A stretch of 64,000 nt of DNA from Meandrina meandrites (GCA_963693305.1 OY855914.1:12586903-12650902); one strand, 5' to 3'. Counted from the stretch's first letter, positions 8,739-18,448 are shown. Numbers and translations are program-made. The notes: generated by a model from the sequence alone, not told the origin.

Positions 8739-9668
8739 TTACGTTGTAGGCGACTTACTCTCAGATTTGGAGTACATTCCATCCGGTTTGGAAACTGGCT
8801 TTCCATCTTTTTTCCTCGTTGTTAGTTTGGGTTGGGGATTGAGTCTCTGACGACGGGCGGTAGTATTTGGTTTACGATCGGAATCAGAGTCGGTGACATG
8901 TTGCCTTTTCAAACCTTTCTTCGCCTCTTCAGAGCCCATTTCCTCTGGGGCACTATCGCCCATAGCAGAATCTCCTGGCACATTTTCCTCATTCTGTGAC
9001 TCCTGTTGTTGGTCTTGTTCGCCAGGATATTGCTGTCCGCCAGTTGACTCAGACGAATCATTAAACTCTTGCTGAACACAATTATAAGACATGTGTCCCA
9101 GTTGATGGCAAACTCTACACCGAATTTTTGGACATCTCTTCTTCGTATGTCCGAGTTCATTGCATTCCAAACAAACCGGTTGCTGGTTGCTGTGAATAAT
9201 TCTACACCATTCTCCTCCAATTTTCATGGAGTAGGGTAGCGAAGGTGCGGCAAGAACCATCTTGACTAGTCTATTTCCATTCTCGAGTCCGGCCAGCTCG
9301 TGGTCGGCCTTGTACTTTAATCGGATGACTTCGCTCTTAATTTCTCCATATTCCGTTAACGCATCGATAACTTCAGCATCATGTATGTACGAACGAAGGC
9401 CCATTATACTCACGTTCAAAAACTTTCCATGAGGTGGCGAGCAATCAACGTGAAATTCCGCAACATCAAAGCCATTGCTGATGAGATTCTCCACGTCGGT
9501 TTTCGATTCTAATTCCAGTAAATAAACGTTTTCACCAAGGTCTTGAAATACATTTATCTTGTCGTTAATCTCCTTTTCAATAGCGGCTTTCATGTCTCCA
9601 AGAGTGACCCGCATTGGTGACTGGAAGGTAATACTTCTCTCTTTGCGGTCCGCCGAGAAGGCCGCCAT
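8739..9668 (-). CDS. LINE ORF1: nucleic-acid-binding protein with RRM-like region and two CCHC knuckles
   Basis: 309 aa from ATG 9668-9666, the first ATG of the element. In this family ORF1 binds element RNA and forms the ribonucleoprotein used for retrotransposition. Residues about 1-80 are a mixed alpha/beta region. Residues about 85-145 look like an RRM (LNVSIMGL, then an acidic helix, then SEVIRLKY). Two CX2CX4HX4C zinc knuckles follow: C166, C169, H174, C179 and C184, C187, H192, C197. After residue 200 the chain is low-complexity (Gln/Glu/Ser), then basic with KKGLKRQ and ARRQR, which could be nuclear-localisation signals, and ends SKSPTT. The frame is intact. The domain order matches ORF1 of Tx1-like and other CCHC-type LINEs. 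Confidence 0.9.
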   Translation of the reverse strand: MAAFSADRKERSITFQSPMRVTLGDMKAAIEKEINDKINVFQDLGENVYLLELESKTDVENLISNGFDVAEFHVDCSPPHGKFLNVSIMGLRSYIHDAEVIDALTEYGEIKSEVIRLKYKADHELAGLENGNRLVKMVLAAPSLPYSMKIGGEWCRIIHSNQQPVCLECNELGHTKKRCPKIRCRVCHQLGHMSYNCVQQEFNDSSESTGGQQYPGEQDQQQESQNEENVPGDSAMGDSAPEEMGSEEAKKGLKRQHVTDSDSDRKPNTTARRQRLNPQPKLTTRKKDGKPVSKPDGMYSKSESKSPTT

Positions 9669-9853
9669 ATTGGCGACCTAACGGTGGCGAAAATGCAACT
9701 TCAAAAAACTGATGACCGCAGAACCTTTTCCACGAGATAGTATAACAAATGAAACAAACTTTTTCTTAGATCAAAAAATACGCTACTTTCAGACTATGAT
9801 GGCCTAAAAAACGTCGTAAATTCTACGAGTGCACGGGGAGCTCCACCAGAACC
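9669..9853 (-). promoter_or_regulatory. LINE 5' UTR
   Basis: About 185 bp from the 5' junction to the ORF1 ATG. The first bases on the minus strand, GGTTCTGGTGG, resemble the 5S target stretch GGTTCTCGTCC next to which they sit. No TATA box or Pol III box is obvious. An element lodged inside a 5S gene could be transcribed from the host 5S promoter or from its own 5' UTR; the sequence does not decide this. Confidence 0.7.
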
Positions 9854-9866
9854 GACGAGAACCGGT
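9854..9866. repeat. LINE target-site duplication, 5' side
   Basis: Plus-strand GACGAGAACCGGT, partner of 4626-4638. The preceding base is C, where 5S has G, which marks the 5' end of the element at 9853. Confidence 0.93.
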
Positions 9867-9892
9867 ACATTCCCTGTGGTGTGGTCGTAGAC
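9854..9892 (-). pseudogene. 5S rRNA gene, 5' part (nt 1-39), split by full-length LINE
   Basis: 5' part of the gene whose 3' part is at 4547-4638. It keeps the upstream TATA-like element but lacks the internal control region (nt 50-97), which lies beyond the 5.2-kb LINE. Confidence 0.95.
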
Positions 9893-10185
9893 GAAGGAAA
9901 CACTTGAAAGCTTGCTTAATAAAGCGTTCTCTCCCTCTCAAAACCGATGCTTTTATTCTTCTTGTGATCTGGCTGTGAATCCATGCCATTCTGTGAAAAC
10001 CAGGAACTATGGTTTGGCTTCTTTTCAAGCTCTATCGATGGTTAATCGTGGCCAGAACATGTTCCTTCTCATAAAAATATCGCGAGGTAAAAGGAAACCA
10101 ACCAACACCTGGCATTCTAAAAGCAAACGTCTGTAGCCGCCATCTTTAACTCTCTTTCGGCGTTGCAAAGCTGAACAACAACAAC

Positions 10186-10193
10186 AAAAAAAA
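10186..10193 (-). terminator. Second T-run in spacer, possible back-up terminator (representative copy)
   Basis: T8 on the minus strand, about 58 bp after the 5S 3' end, the A-rich end of the CAA tract seen from the other strand. In other units it is about 5-15 T. It would stop read-through polymerase. Confidence 0.5.
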
Positions 10194-10245
10194 CCAAAAC
10201 AACAGGCTGACGAGGAAATGTGAAATTACTCCAAAATAAATGTCC

Positions 10246-10250
10246 AAAAA
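10246..10250 (-). terminator. Pol III terminator T5 (representative copy)
   Basis: Five T on the minus strand directly after 5S nt 118. Exceptions: TTCTT after the copy at 4071, T4 after 32092, and T6 after 16430, 22607 and 27381. Confidence 0.9.
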
Positions 10251-10368
10251 GTCTACAACACGGGGTATTCCCAAGCGGTCTCCCAGCCAAGTACTCACCC
10301 CGCCCGACAGGACTTGACTTCGGTGATCGGACGAGAACCGGTACATTCCCTGTGGTGTGGTCGTAGAC
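10251..10368 (-). rRNA. 5S rRNA gene, reference consensus copy
   Basis: RNA of the large ribosomal subunit, made by RNA polymerase III with TFIIIA, TFIIIC and TFIIIB. 118 nt from GTCTACGACC to GTTGTAGAC. Helix I pairs nt 1-9 with 110-118 (one G-T wobble). Helix II pairs C14-C15 with G64-G65 and nt 16-21 with 57-62, leaving C63 bulged. Helix V pairs CGGGGT (68-72 region) with ACCCCG. The loop after GGG is GAGA. The conserved loop stretch CCGATCACCGAAGTCAAG is present. A T5 run follows directly. Usual eukaryotic length is 119-121 nt. The bulged helix IV base at nt 83 is C, where most eukaryotes have A (GGCTGGG against GGATGGG). Most units carry exactly this sequence, so I take it as the functional type. 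Other copies are described relative to it. 475 bp to the next copy. Confidence 0.97.
10272..10319 (-). promoter_or_regulatory. 5S internal control region (representative copy)
   Basis: 5S nt 50-97: box A about nt 50-64, intermediate element about 67-72, box C about 80-97, by position from the well-studied Xenopus gene. TFIIIA binds here. Present in every unsplit copy. Confidence 0.75.
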
Positions 10369-10725
10369 GAAGGAAACACTTGAAAGCTTGCTTAATAAAG
10401 CGTTCTCTCCCTCTCAAAACCGATGCTTTTATTCTTCTTGTGATCTGGCTGTGAATCCATGCCATTCTGTGAAAACCAGGAACTATGGTTTGGCTTCTTT
10501 TCAACCTCTATCGATCGTTAATCGTGGCCAGAACATGTTCCTTCTCATAAAAATATCGCGAGGTAAAAGGAAACCAACCAACACCTGGCATTCTAAAAGC
10601 AAACGTCTGTAGCCGCCATCTTTAACTCTCTTTCGGCGTTGCAAAGCTGAACAACAACAAAAAAAAAACCAAAACAACAGGCTGACGAGGAAATGTGAAA
10701 TTACTCCAAAATAAATGTCCAAAAA
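10369..10725. repeat. Intergenic spacer of the 5S unit (representative, about 357 bp)
   Basis: From right to left, as the genes are transcribed, a spacer holds the T5 terminator of one gene, a T/G-rich tract (CAA repeats and A-run on the plus strand), unique sequence, and the TATA-like element of the next gene. Within the unique part: an AAGATGGCGGC motif on the minus strand (10612-10622) that resembles a YY1 site; a perfect 10-bp palindrome GAACATGTTC (10531-10540) that fits a p53-family half-site; and a short hairpin with arms 10473-10478 and 10486-10491. I found no tRNA, snRNA or spliced-leader gene that I could support. Confidence 0.7.
10393..10399 (-). promoter_or_regulatory. TATA-like element upstream of 5S (representative copy)
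   Basis: TTTATTA on the minus strand, 25-31 bp upstream of 5S nt 1. It occurs at the same spacing in essentially every unit. Several animal 5S genes need such an upstream element for TFIIIB placement. Its function here is inferred from position. Confidence 0.55.
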
Positions 10726-10843
10726 GTCTACAACACGGGGTATTCCCAAGCGGTCTCCCAGCCAAGTACTCACCCCGCCCGACAGGACTTGACTTCGGTG
10801 ATCGGACGAGAACCGGTACATTCCCTGTGGTGTGGTCGTAGAC
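10726..10843 (-). rRNA. 5S rRNA gene
   Basis: Consensus sequence; 475 bp to the next copy. Confidence 0.95.
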
Positions 10844-11200
10844 GAAGGAAACACTTGAAAGCTTGCTTAATAAAGCGTTCTCTCCCTCTCAAAACCGATG
10901 CTTTTATTCTTCTTGTGATCTGGCTGTGAATCCATGCCATTCTGTGAAAACCAGGAACTATGGTTTGGCTTCTTTTCAACCTCTATCGATCGTTAATCGT
11001 GGCCAGAACATGTTCCTTCTCATAAAAATATCGCGAGGTAAAAGGAAACCAACCAACACCTGGCATTCTAAAAGCAAACGTCTGTAGCCGCCATCTTTAA
11101 CTCTCTTTCGGCGTTGCAAAGCTGAACAACAACAAAAAAAAAACCAAAACAACAGGCTGACGAGGAAATGTGAAATTACTCCAAAATAAATGTCCAAAAA

Positions 11201-11318
11201 GTCTACAACACGGGGTATTCCCAAGCGGTTTCCCAGCCAAGTACTCACCCCGCCCGACAGGACTTGACTTCGGTGATCGGACGAGAACCGGTACATTCCC
11301 TGTGGTGTGGTCGTAGAC
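11201..11318 (-). rRNA. 5S rRNA gene, variant G89A
   Basis: G89A turns the helix IV loop GAGA into GAAA, still a GNRA loop; inside box C. 476 bp to the next copy. Confidence 0.94.
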
Positions 11319-11676
11319 GAAGGAAACACTTGAAAGCTTGCTTAATAAAGCGTTCTCTCCCTCTCAAAACCGATGCTTTTATTCTTCTTGTGATCTGGCT
11401 GTGAATCCATGCCATTCTGTGAAAACCAGGAACTATGGTTTGGCTTCTTTTCAACCTCTATCGATCGTTAATCGTGGCCAGAACATGTTCCTTCTCATAA
11501 AAATATCGCGAGGTAAAAGGAAACCAACCAACACCTGGCATTCTAAAAGCAAACGTCTGTAGCCGCCATCTTTAACTCTCTTTCGGCGTTGCAAAGCTTA
11601 ACAACAACAAAAAAAAAAACCAAAACAACAGGCTGACGAGGAAATGTGAAATTACTCCAAAATAAATGTCCAAAAA

Positions 11677-11794
11677 GTCTACAACACGGGGTATTCCCAA
11701 GCGGTCTCCCAGCCAAGTACTCACCCCGCCCGACAGGACTTGACTTCGGTGATCGGACGAGAACCGGTACATTCCCTGTGGTGTGGTCGTAGAC
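11677..11794 (-). rRNA. 5S rRNA gene
   Basis: Consensus sequence; 475 bp to the next copy. Confidence 0.95.
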
Positions 11795-12151
11795 GAAGGA
11801 AACACTTGAAAGCTTGCTTAATAAAGCGTTCTCTCCCTCTCAAAACCGATGCTTTTATTCTTCTTGTGATCTGGCTGTGAATCCATGCCATTCTGTGAAA
11901 ACCAGGAACTATGGTTTGGCTTCTTTTCAACCTCTATCGATGGTTAATCGTGGCCAGAACATGTTCCTTCTCATAAAAATATCGCGAGGTAAAAGGAAAC
12001 CAACCAACACCTGGCATTCTAAAAGCAAACGTCTGTAGCCGCCATCTTTAACTCTCTTTCGGCGTTGCAAAGCTGAACAACAACAAAAAAAAAACCAAAA
12101 CAACAGGCTGACGAGGAAATGTGAAATTACTCCAAAATAAATGTCCAAAAA

Positions 12152-12269
12152 GTCTACAACACGGGGTATTCCCAAGCGGTCTCCCAGCCAAGTACTCACC
12201 CCGCCCGACAGGACTTGACTTCGGTGATCGGACGAGAACCGGTACATTCCCTGTGGTGTGGTCGTAGAC
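12152..12269 (-). rRNA. 5S rRNA gene
   Basis: Consensus sequence; 476 bp to the next copy. Confidence 0.95.
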
Positions 12270-12627
12270 GAAGGAAACACTTGAAAGCTTGCTTAATAAA
12301 GCGTTCTCTCCCTCTCAAAACCGATGCTTTTATTCTTCTTGTGATCTGGCTGTGAATCCATGCCATTCTGTGAAAACCAGGAACTATGGTTTGGCTTCTT
12401 TTCAACCTCTATCGATGGTTAATCGTGGCCAGAACATGTTCCTTCTCATAAAAATATCGCGAGGTAAAAGGAAACCAACCAACACCTGGCATTCTAAAAG
12501 CAAACGTCTGTAGCCGCCATCTTTAACTCTCTTTCGGCGTTGCAAAGCTGAACAACAAAAAAAAAAAAAACCAAAACAACAGGCTGACGAGGAAATGTGA
12601 AATTACTCCAAAATAAATGTCCAAAAA

Positions 12628-12745
12628 GTCTACAACACGGGGTATTCCCAAGCGGTCTCCCAGCCAAGTACTCACCCCGCCGGACAGGACTTGACTTCGG
12701 TGATCGGACGAGAACCGGTACATTCCCTGTGGTGTGGTCGTAGAC
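12628..12745 (-). rRNA. 5S rRNA gene, variant G64C
   Basis: G64C breaks the C15-G64 pair of helix II. One of four copies with this change (also 16906, 18331, 19282). 475 bp to the next copy. Confidence 0.93.
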
Positions 12746-13102
12746 GAAGGAAACACTTGAAAGCTTGCTTAATAAAGCGTTCTCTCCCTCTCAAAACCGA
12801 TGCTTTTATTCTTCTTGTGATCTGGCTGTGAATCTATGCCATTCTGTGAAAACCAGGAACTATGGTTTGGCTTCTTTTCAACCTCTATCGATGGTTAATC
12901 GTGGCCAGAACATGTTCCTTCTCATAAAAATATCGCGAGGTGAAAGGAAACCAACCAACACCTGGCATTCTAAAAGCAAACGTCTGTAGCCGCCATCTTT
13001 AACTCTCTTTCGGCGTTGCAAAGCTGAACAACAACAAAAAAAAAACCAAAACAACAGGCTGACGAGGAAATGTGAAATTACTCCAAAATAAATGTCCAAA
13101 AA

Positions 13103-13220
13103 GTCTACAACACGGGGTATTCCCAAGCGGTCTCCCAGCCAAGTACTCACCCCGCCCGACAGGACTTGACTTCGGTGATCGGACGAGAACCGGTACATTC
13201 CCTGTGGTGTGGTCGTAGAC
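13103..13220 (-). rRNA. 5S rRNA gene
   Basis: Consensus sequence; 475 bp to the next copy. The spacer on its left has the linked changes CTATG (at about 12834) and GGTGAAAGG (at about 12939). Confidence 0.95.
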
Positions 13221-13577
13221 GAAGGAAACACTTGAAAGCTTGCTTAATAAAGCGTTCTCTCCCTCTCAAAACCGATGCTTTTATTCTTCTTGTGATCTGG
13301 CTGTGAATCCATGCCATTCTGTGAAAACCAGGAACTATGGTTTGGCTTCTTTTCAACCTCTATCGATGGTTAATCGTGGCCAGAACATGTTCCTTCTCAT
13401 AAAAATATCGCGAGGTAAAAGGAAACCAACCAACACCTGGCATTCTAAAAGCAAACGTCTGTAGCCGCCATCTTTAACTCTCTTTCGGCGTTGCAAAGCT
13501 GAACAACAACAAAAAAAAAACCAAAACAACAGGCTGACGAGGAAATGTGAAATTACTCCAAAATAAATGTCCAAAAA

Positions 13578-13695
13578 GTCTACAACACGGGGTATTCCCA
13601 AGCGGTCTCCCAGCCAAGTACTCACCCCGCCCGACAGGACTTGACTTCGGTGATCGGACGAGAACCGGTACATTCCCTGTGGTGTGGTCGTAGAC
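13578..13695 (-). rRNA. 5S rRNA gene
   Basis: Consensus sequence; 476 bp to the next copy. Confidence 0.95.
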
Positions 13696-14053
13696 GAAGG
13701 AAACACTTGAAAGCTTGCTTAATAAAGCGTTCTCTCCCTCTCAAAACCGATGCTTTTATTCTTCTTGTGATCTGGCTGTGAATCCATGCCATTCTGTGAA
13801 AACCAGGAACTATGGTTTGGCTTCTTTTCAACCTCTATCGATCGTTAATCGTGGCCAGAACATGTTCCTTCTCATAAAAATATCGCGAGGTAAAAGGAAA
13901 CCAACCAACACCTGGCATTCTAAAAGCAAACGTCTGTAGCCGCCATCTTTAACTCTCTTTCGGCGTTGCAAAGCTGAACAACAAAAAAAAAAAAAACCAA
14001 AACAACAGGCTGACGAGGAAATGTGAAATTACTCCAAAATAAATGTCCAAAAA

Positions 14054-14171
14054 GTCTACAACACGGGGTATTCCCAAGCGGTCTCCCAGCCAAGTACTCA
14101 CCCCGCCCGACAGGACTTGACTTCGGTGATCGGACGAGAACCGGTACATTCCCTGTGGTGTGGTCGTAGAC
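14054..14171 (-). rRNA. 5S rRNA gene
   Basis: Consensus sequence; 475 bp to the next copy. Confidence 0.95.
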
Positions 14172-14528
14172 GAAGGAAACACTTGAAAGCTTGCTTAATA
14201 AAGCGTTCTCTCCCTCTCAAAACCGATGCTTTTATTCTTCTTGTGATCTGGCTGTGAATCTATGCCATTCTGTGAAAACCAGGAACTATGGTTTGGCTTC
14301 TTTTCAACCTCTATCGATGGTTAATCGTGGCCAGAACATGTTCCTTCTCATAAAAATATCGCGAGGTGAAAGGAAACCAACCAACACCTGGCATTCTAAA
14401 AGCAAACGTCTGTAGCCGCAATCTTTAACTCTCTTTCGGCGTTGCAAAGCTGAACAACAACAAAAAAAAAACCAAAAGAACAGGCTGACGAGGAAATGTG
14501 AAATTACTCCAAAATAAATGTCCAAAAA

Positions 14529-14646
14529 GTCTACAACACGGGGTATTCCCAAGCAATCTCCCAGCCAAGTACTCACCCCGCCCGACAGGACTTGACTTCG
14601 GTGATCGGACGAGAACCGGTACATTCCCTGTGGTGTGGTCGTAGAC
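14529..14646 (-). rRNA. 5S rRNA gene, variant C91T, C92T
   Basis: Two adjacent changes in box C and helix IV, replacing CC by TT on the 3' side of the GAGA loop. They turn G-C pairs into wobbles and may weaken TFIIIA binding. 475 bp to the next copy. Confidence 0.92.
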
Positions 14647-15003
14647 GAAGGAAACACTTGAAAGCTTGCTTAATAAAGCGTTCTCTCCCTCTCAAAACCG
14701 ATGCTTTTATTCTTCTTGTGATCTGGCTGTGAATCCATGCCATTCTGTGAAAACCAGGAACTATGGTTTGGCTTCTTTTCAACCTTTATCGATGGTTAAT
14801 CGTGGCCAGAACATGTTCCTTCTCATAAAAATATCGCGAGGTAAAAGGAAACCAACCAACACCTGGCATTCTAAAAGCAAACGTCTGTAGCCGCCATCTT
14901 TAACTCTCTTTCGGCGTTGCAAAGCTGAACAACAACAAAAAAAAAACCAAAACAACAGGCTGACGAGGAAATGTGAAATTTCTCCAAAATAAATGTCCAA
15001 AAA

Positions 15004-15121
15004 GTCTACAACACGGGGTATTCCCAAGCGGTCTCCCAGCCAAGTACTCACCCCGCCCGACAGGACTTGACTTCGGTGATCGGACGAGAACCGGTACATT
15101 CCCTGTGGTGTGGTCGTAGAC
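15004..15121 (-). rRNA. 5S rRNA gene
   Basis: Consensus sequence; 474 bp to the next copy. Confidence 0.95.
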
Positions 15122-15477
15122 GAAGGAAACACTTGAAAGCTTGCTTAATAAAGCGTTCTCTCCCTCTCAAAACCGATGCTTTTATTCTTCTTGTGATCTG
15201 GCTGTGAATCCATGCCATTCTGTGAAAACCAGGAACTATGGTTTGGCTTCTTTTCAACCTCTATCGATGGTTAATCGTGGCCAGAACATGTTCCTTCTCA
15301 TAAAAATATCGCGAGGTAAAAGGAAACCAATTAACACCTGGCATTCTAAAAGCAAACGTCTGTAGCCGCCATCTTTAACTCTCTTTCGGCGTTGCAAAGC
15401 TGAACAACAACAAAAAAAAACCAAAACAACCGGCTGACGAGGAAATGTGAAATTACTCCAAAATAAATGTCCAAAAA

Positions 15478-15595
15478 GTCTACAACACGGGGTATTCCCA
15501 AGCGGTCTCCCAGCCAAGTACTCACCCCGCCCGACAGGACTTGACTTCGGTGATCGGACGAGAACCGGTACATTCCCTGTGGTGTGGTCGTAGAC
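15478..15595 (-). rRNA. 5S rRNA gene
   Basis: Consensus sequence; 476 bp to the next copy. Confidence 0.95.
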
Positions 15596-15953
15596 GAAGG
15601 AAACACTTGAAAGCTTGCTTAATAAAGCGTTCTCTCCCTCTCAAAACCGATGCTTTTATTCTTCTTGTGATCTGGCTGTGAATCCATGCCATTCTGTGAA
15701 AACCAGGAACTATGGTTTGGCTTCTTTTCAACCTCTATCGATGGTTAATCGTGGCCAGAACATGTTCCTTCTCATAAAAATATCGCGAGGTAAAAGGAAA
15801 CCAACCAACACCTGGCATTCTAAAAGCAAACGTCTGTAGCCGCCATCTTTAACTCTCTTTCGGCGTTGCAAAGCTGAACAACAACAACAAAAAAAACCAA
15901 AACAACAGGCTGACGAGGAAATGTGAAATTACTCCAAAATAAATGTCCAAAAA

Positions 15954-16071
15954 GTCTACAACACGGGGTATTCCCAAGCGGTCTCCCAGCCAAGTACTCA
16001 CCCCGCCCGACAGGACTTGACTTCGGTGATCGGACGAGAACCGGTACATTCCCTGTGGTGTGGTCGTAGAC
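15954..16071 (-). rRNA. 5S rRNA gene
   Basis: Consensus sequence; 476 bp to the next copy. Confidence 0.95.
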
Positions 16072-16429
16072 GAAGGAAACACTTGAAAGCTTGCTTAATA
16101 AAGCGTTCTCTCCCTCTCAAAACCGATGCTTTTATTCTTCTTGTGATCTGGCTGTGAATCCATGCCATTCTGTGAAAACCAGGAACTATGGTTTGGCTTC
16201 TTTTCAACCTCTATCGATGGTTAATCGTGGCCAGAACATGTTCCTTCTCATAAAAATATCGCGAGGTAAAAGGAAACCAACCAACACCTGGCATTCTAAA
16301 AGCAAACGTCTGTAGCCGCCATCTTTAACTCTCTTTCGGCGTTGCAAAGCTGAACAACAACAAAAAAAAAAACCAAAACAACAGGCTGACGAGGAAATGT
16401 GAAATTACTCCAAAATAAATGTCAAAAAA

Positions 16430-16547
16430 GTCTACAACACGGGGTATTCCCAAACGGTCTCCCAGCCAAGTACTCACCCCGCCCGACAGGACTTGACTTC
16501 GGTGATCGGACGAGAACCGGTACATTCCCTGTGGTGTGGTCGTAGAC
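16430..16547 (-). rRNA. 5S rRNA gene, variant C94T
   Basis: C94T in box C; followed by a T6 terminator. The same pair of changes occurs at 22607. 476 bp to the next copy. Confidence 0.93.
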
Positions 16548-16905
16548 GAAGGAAACACTTGAAAGCTTGCTTAATAAAGCGTTCTCTCCCTCTCAAAACC
16601 GATGCTTTTATTCTTCTTGTGATCTGGCTGTGAATCCATGCCATTCTGTGAAAACCAGGAACTATGGTTTGGCTTCTTTTCAACCTCTATCGATGGTTAA
16701 TCGTGGCCAGAACATGTTCCTTCTCATAAAAATATCGCGAGGTAAAAGGAAACCAACCAACACCTGGCATTCTAAAAGCAAACGTCTGTAGCCGCCATCT
16801 TTAACTCTCTTTCGGCGTTGCAAAGCTGAACAACAAAAAAAAAAAAAACCAAAACAACAGGCTGACGAGGAAATGTGAAATTACTCCAAAATAAATGTCC
16901 AAAAA

Positions 16906-17023
16906 GTCTACAACACGGGGTATTCCCAAGCGGTCTCCCAGCCAAGTACTCACCCCGCCGGACAGGACTTGACTTCGGTGATCGGACGAGAACCGGTACA
17001 TTCCCTGTGGTGTGGTCGTAGAC
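16906..17023 (-). rRNA. 5S rRNA gene, variant G64C
   Basis: G64C in helix II, as at 12628, exactly 4,278 bp away. 475 bp to the next copy. Confidence 0.93.
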
Positions 17024-17380
17024 GAAGGAAACACTTGAAAGCTTGCTTAATAAAGCGTTCTCTCCCTCTCAAAACCGATGCTTTTATTCTTCTTGTGATC
17101 TGGCTGTGAATCTATGCCATTCTGTGAAAACCAGGAACTATGGTTTGGCTTCTTTTCAACCTCTATCGATGGTTAATCGTGGCCAGAACATGTTCCTTCT
17201 CATAAAAATATCGCGAGGTGAAAGGAAACCAACCAACACCTGGCATTCTAAAAGCAAACGTCTGTAGCCGCCATCTTTAACTCTCTTTCGGCGTTGCAAA
17301 GCTGAACAACAACAAAAAAAAAACCAAAACAACAGGCTGACGAGGAAATGTGAAATTACTCCAAAATAAATGTCCAAAAA

Positions 17381-17498
17381 GTCTACAACACGGGGTATTC
17401 CCAAGCGGTCTCCCAGCCAAGTACTCACCCCGCCCGACAGGACTTGACTTCGGTGATCGGACGAGAACCGGTACATTCCCTGTGGTGTGGTCGTAGAC
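17381..17498 (-). rRNA. 5S rRNA gene
   Basis: Consensus sequence; 475 bp to the next copy. Confidence 0.95.
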
Positions 17499-17855
17499 GA
17501 AGGAAACACTTGAAAGCTTGCTTAATAAAGCGTTCTCTCCCTCTCAAAACCGATGCTTTTATTCTTCTTGTGATCTGGCTGTGAATCCATGCCATTCTGT
17601 GAAAACCAGGAACTATGGTTTGGCTTCTTTTCAACCTCTATCGATGGTTAATCGTGGCCAGAACATGTTCCTTCTCATAAAAATATCGCGAGGTAAAAGG
17701 AAACCAACCAACACCTGGCATTCTAAAAGCAAACGTCTGTAGCCGCCATCTTTAACTCTCTTTCGGCGTTGCAAAGCTGAACAACAACAAAAAAAAAACC
17801 AAAACAACAGGCTGACGAGGAAATGTGAAATTACTCCAAAATAAATGTCCAAAAA

Positions 17856-17973
17856 GTCTACAACACGGGGTATTCCCAAGCGGTCTCCCAGCCAAGTACT
17901 CACCCCGCCCGACAGGACTTGACTTCGGTGATCGGACGAGAACCGGTACATTCCCTGTGGTGTGGTCGTAGAC
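17856..17973 (-). rRNA. 5S rRNA gene
   Basis: Consensus sequence; 475 bp to the next copy. Confidence 0.95.
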
Positions 17974-18330
17974 GAAGGAAACACTTGAAAGCTTGCTTAA
18001 TAAAGCGTTCTCTCCCTCTCAAAACCGATGCTTTTATTCTTCTTGTGATCTGGCTGTGAATCCATGCCATTCTGTGAAAACCAGGAACTATGGTTTGGCT
18101 TCTTTTCAACCTCTATCGATCGTTAATCGTGGCCAGAACATGTTCCTTCTCATAAAAATATCGCGAGGTAAAAGGAAACCAACCAACACCTGGCATTCTA
18201 AAAGCAAACGTCTGTAGCCGCCATCTTTAACTCTCTTTCGGCGTTGCAAAGCTGAACAACAACAAAAAAAAAACCAAAACAACAGGCTGACGAGGAAATG
18301 TGAAATTACTCCAAAATAAATGTCCAAAAA

Positions 18331-18448
18331 GTCTACAACACGGGGTATTCCCAAGCGGTCTCCCAGCCAAGTACTCACCCCGCCGGACAGGACTTGACTT
18401 CGGTGATCGGACGAGAACCGGTACATTCCCTGTGGTGTGGTCGTAGAC
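18331..18448 (-). rRNA. 5S rRNA gene, variant G64C
   Basis: G64C in helix II; 475 bp to the next copy. Confidence 0.93.

Larger units (their letters stand above)
4639..9853 (-). mobile_element. Full-length Tx1/L1-like LINE inserted in a 5S rRNA gene
   Basis: A 5,215-bp non-LTR retrotransposon on the same strand as the 5S genes. Order on the minus strand: 5' UTR of about 185 bp, ORF1 (309 aa), a 78-bp gap, ORF2 (1,288 aa from the first ATG), 3' UTR and an A-tail of about 14. Both ORFs are intact with their catalytic motifs, so it may be active. It is flanked by a 13-bp duplication of 5S nt 27-39. Architecture (ORF1 with paired CCHC knuckles; ORF2 with APE-type endonuclease, RT and CX2CX7HX4C) and RT wording fit the Tx1 clade, where Mutsu of zebrafish is known to target 5S genes. 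The clade assignment is by recognition, not by a tree. Confidence 0.93.

Noticed and set aside
9912..10136. 74-aa plus-strand ORF repeated in every unit, apparently highly conserved
   Set aside because: It starts with TTG rather than ATG, runs antisense to the 5S upstream region, and is conserved only because the whole DNA repeat is homogenised. No domain is recognisable.
10541..10700. Possible spliced-leader RNA gene in the spacer (AG/GTAAAA on the plus strand; CAG/GTGTTGG with ATTTTTATG downstream on the minus strand)
   Set aside because: 5S-linked spliced-leader genes exist in some animals, but no proper Sm site (AATTTTTG type) follows at the right distance in either direction, and no snRNA-like promoter or stem was found.
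10369..10725. Other RNA genes (tRNA, U1, U2, U4, U5, U6) within the spacer
   Set aside because: Searched by eye for box A/box B and for conserved snRNA starts on both strands. Nothing matched.
10501..10854. 69-120 aa minus-strand ORFs covering the 5S gene and spacer
   Set aside because: They translate the 5S gene itself and the CAA tract in various frames. Lengths change with the tract, and none looks like a protein.
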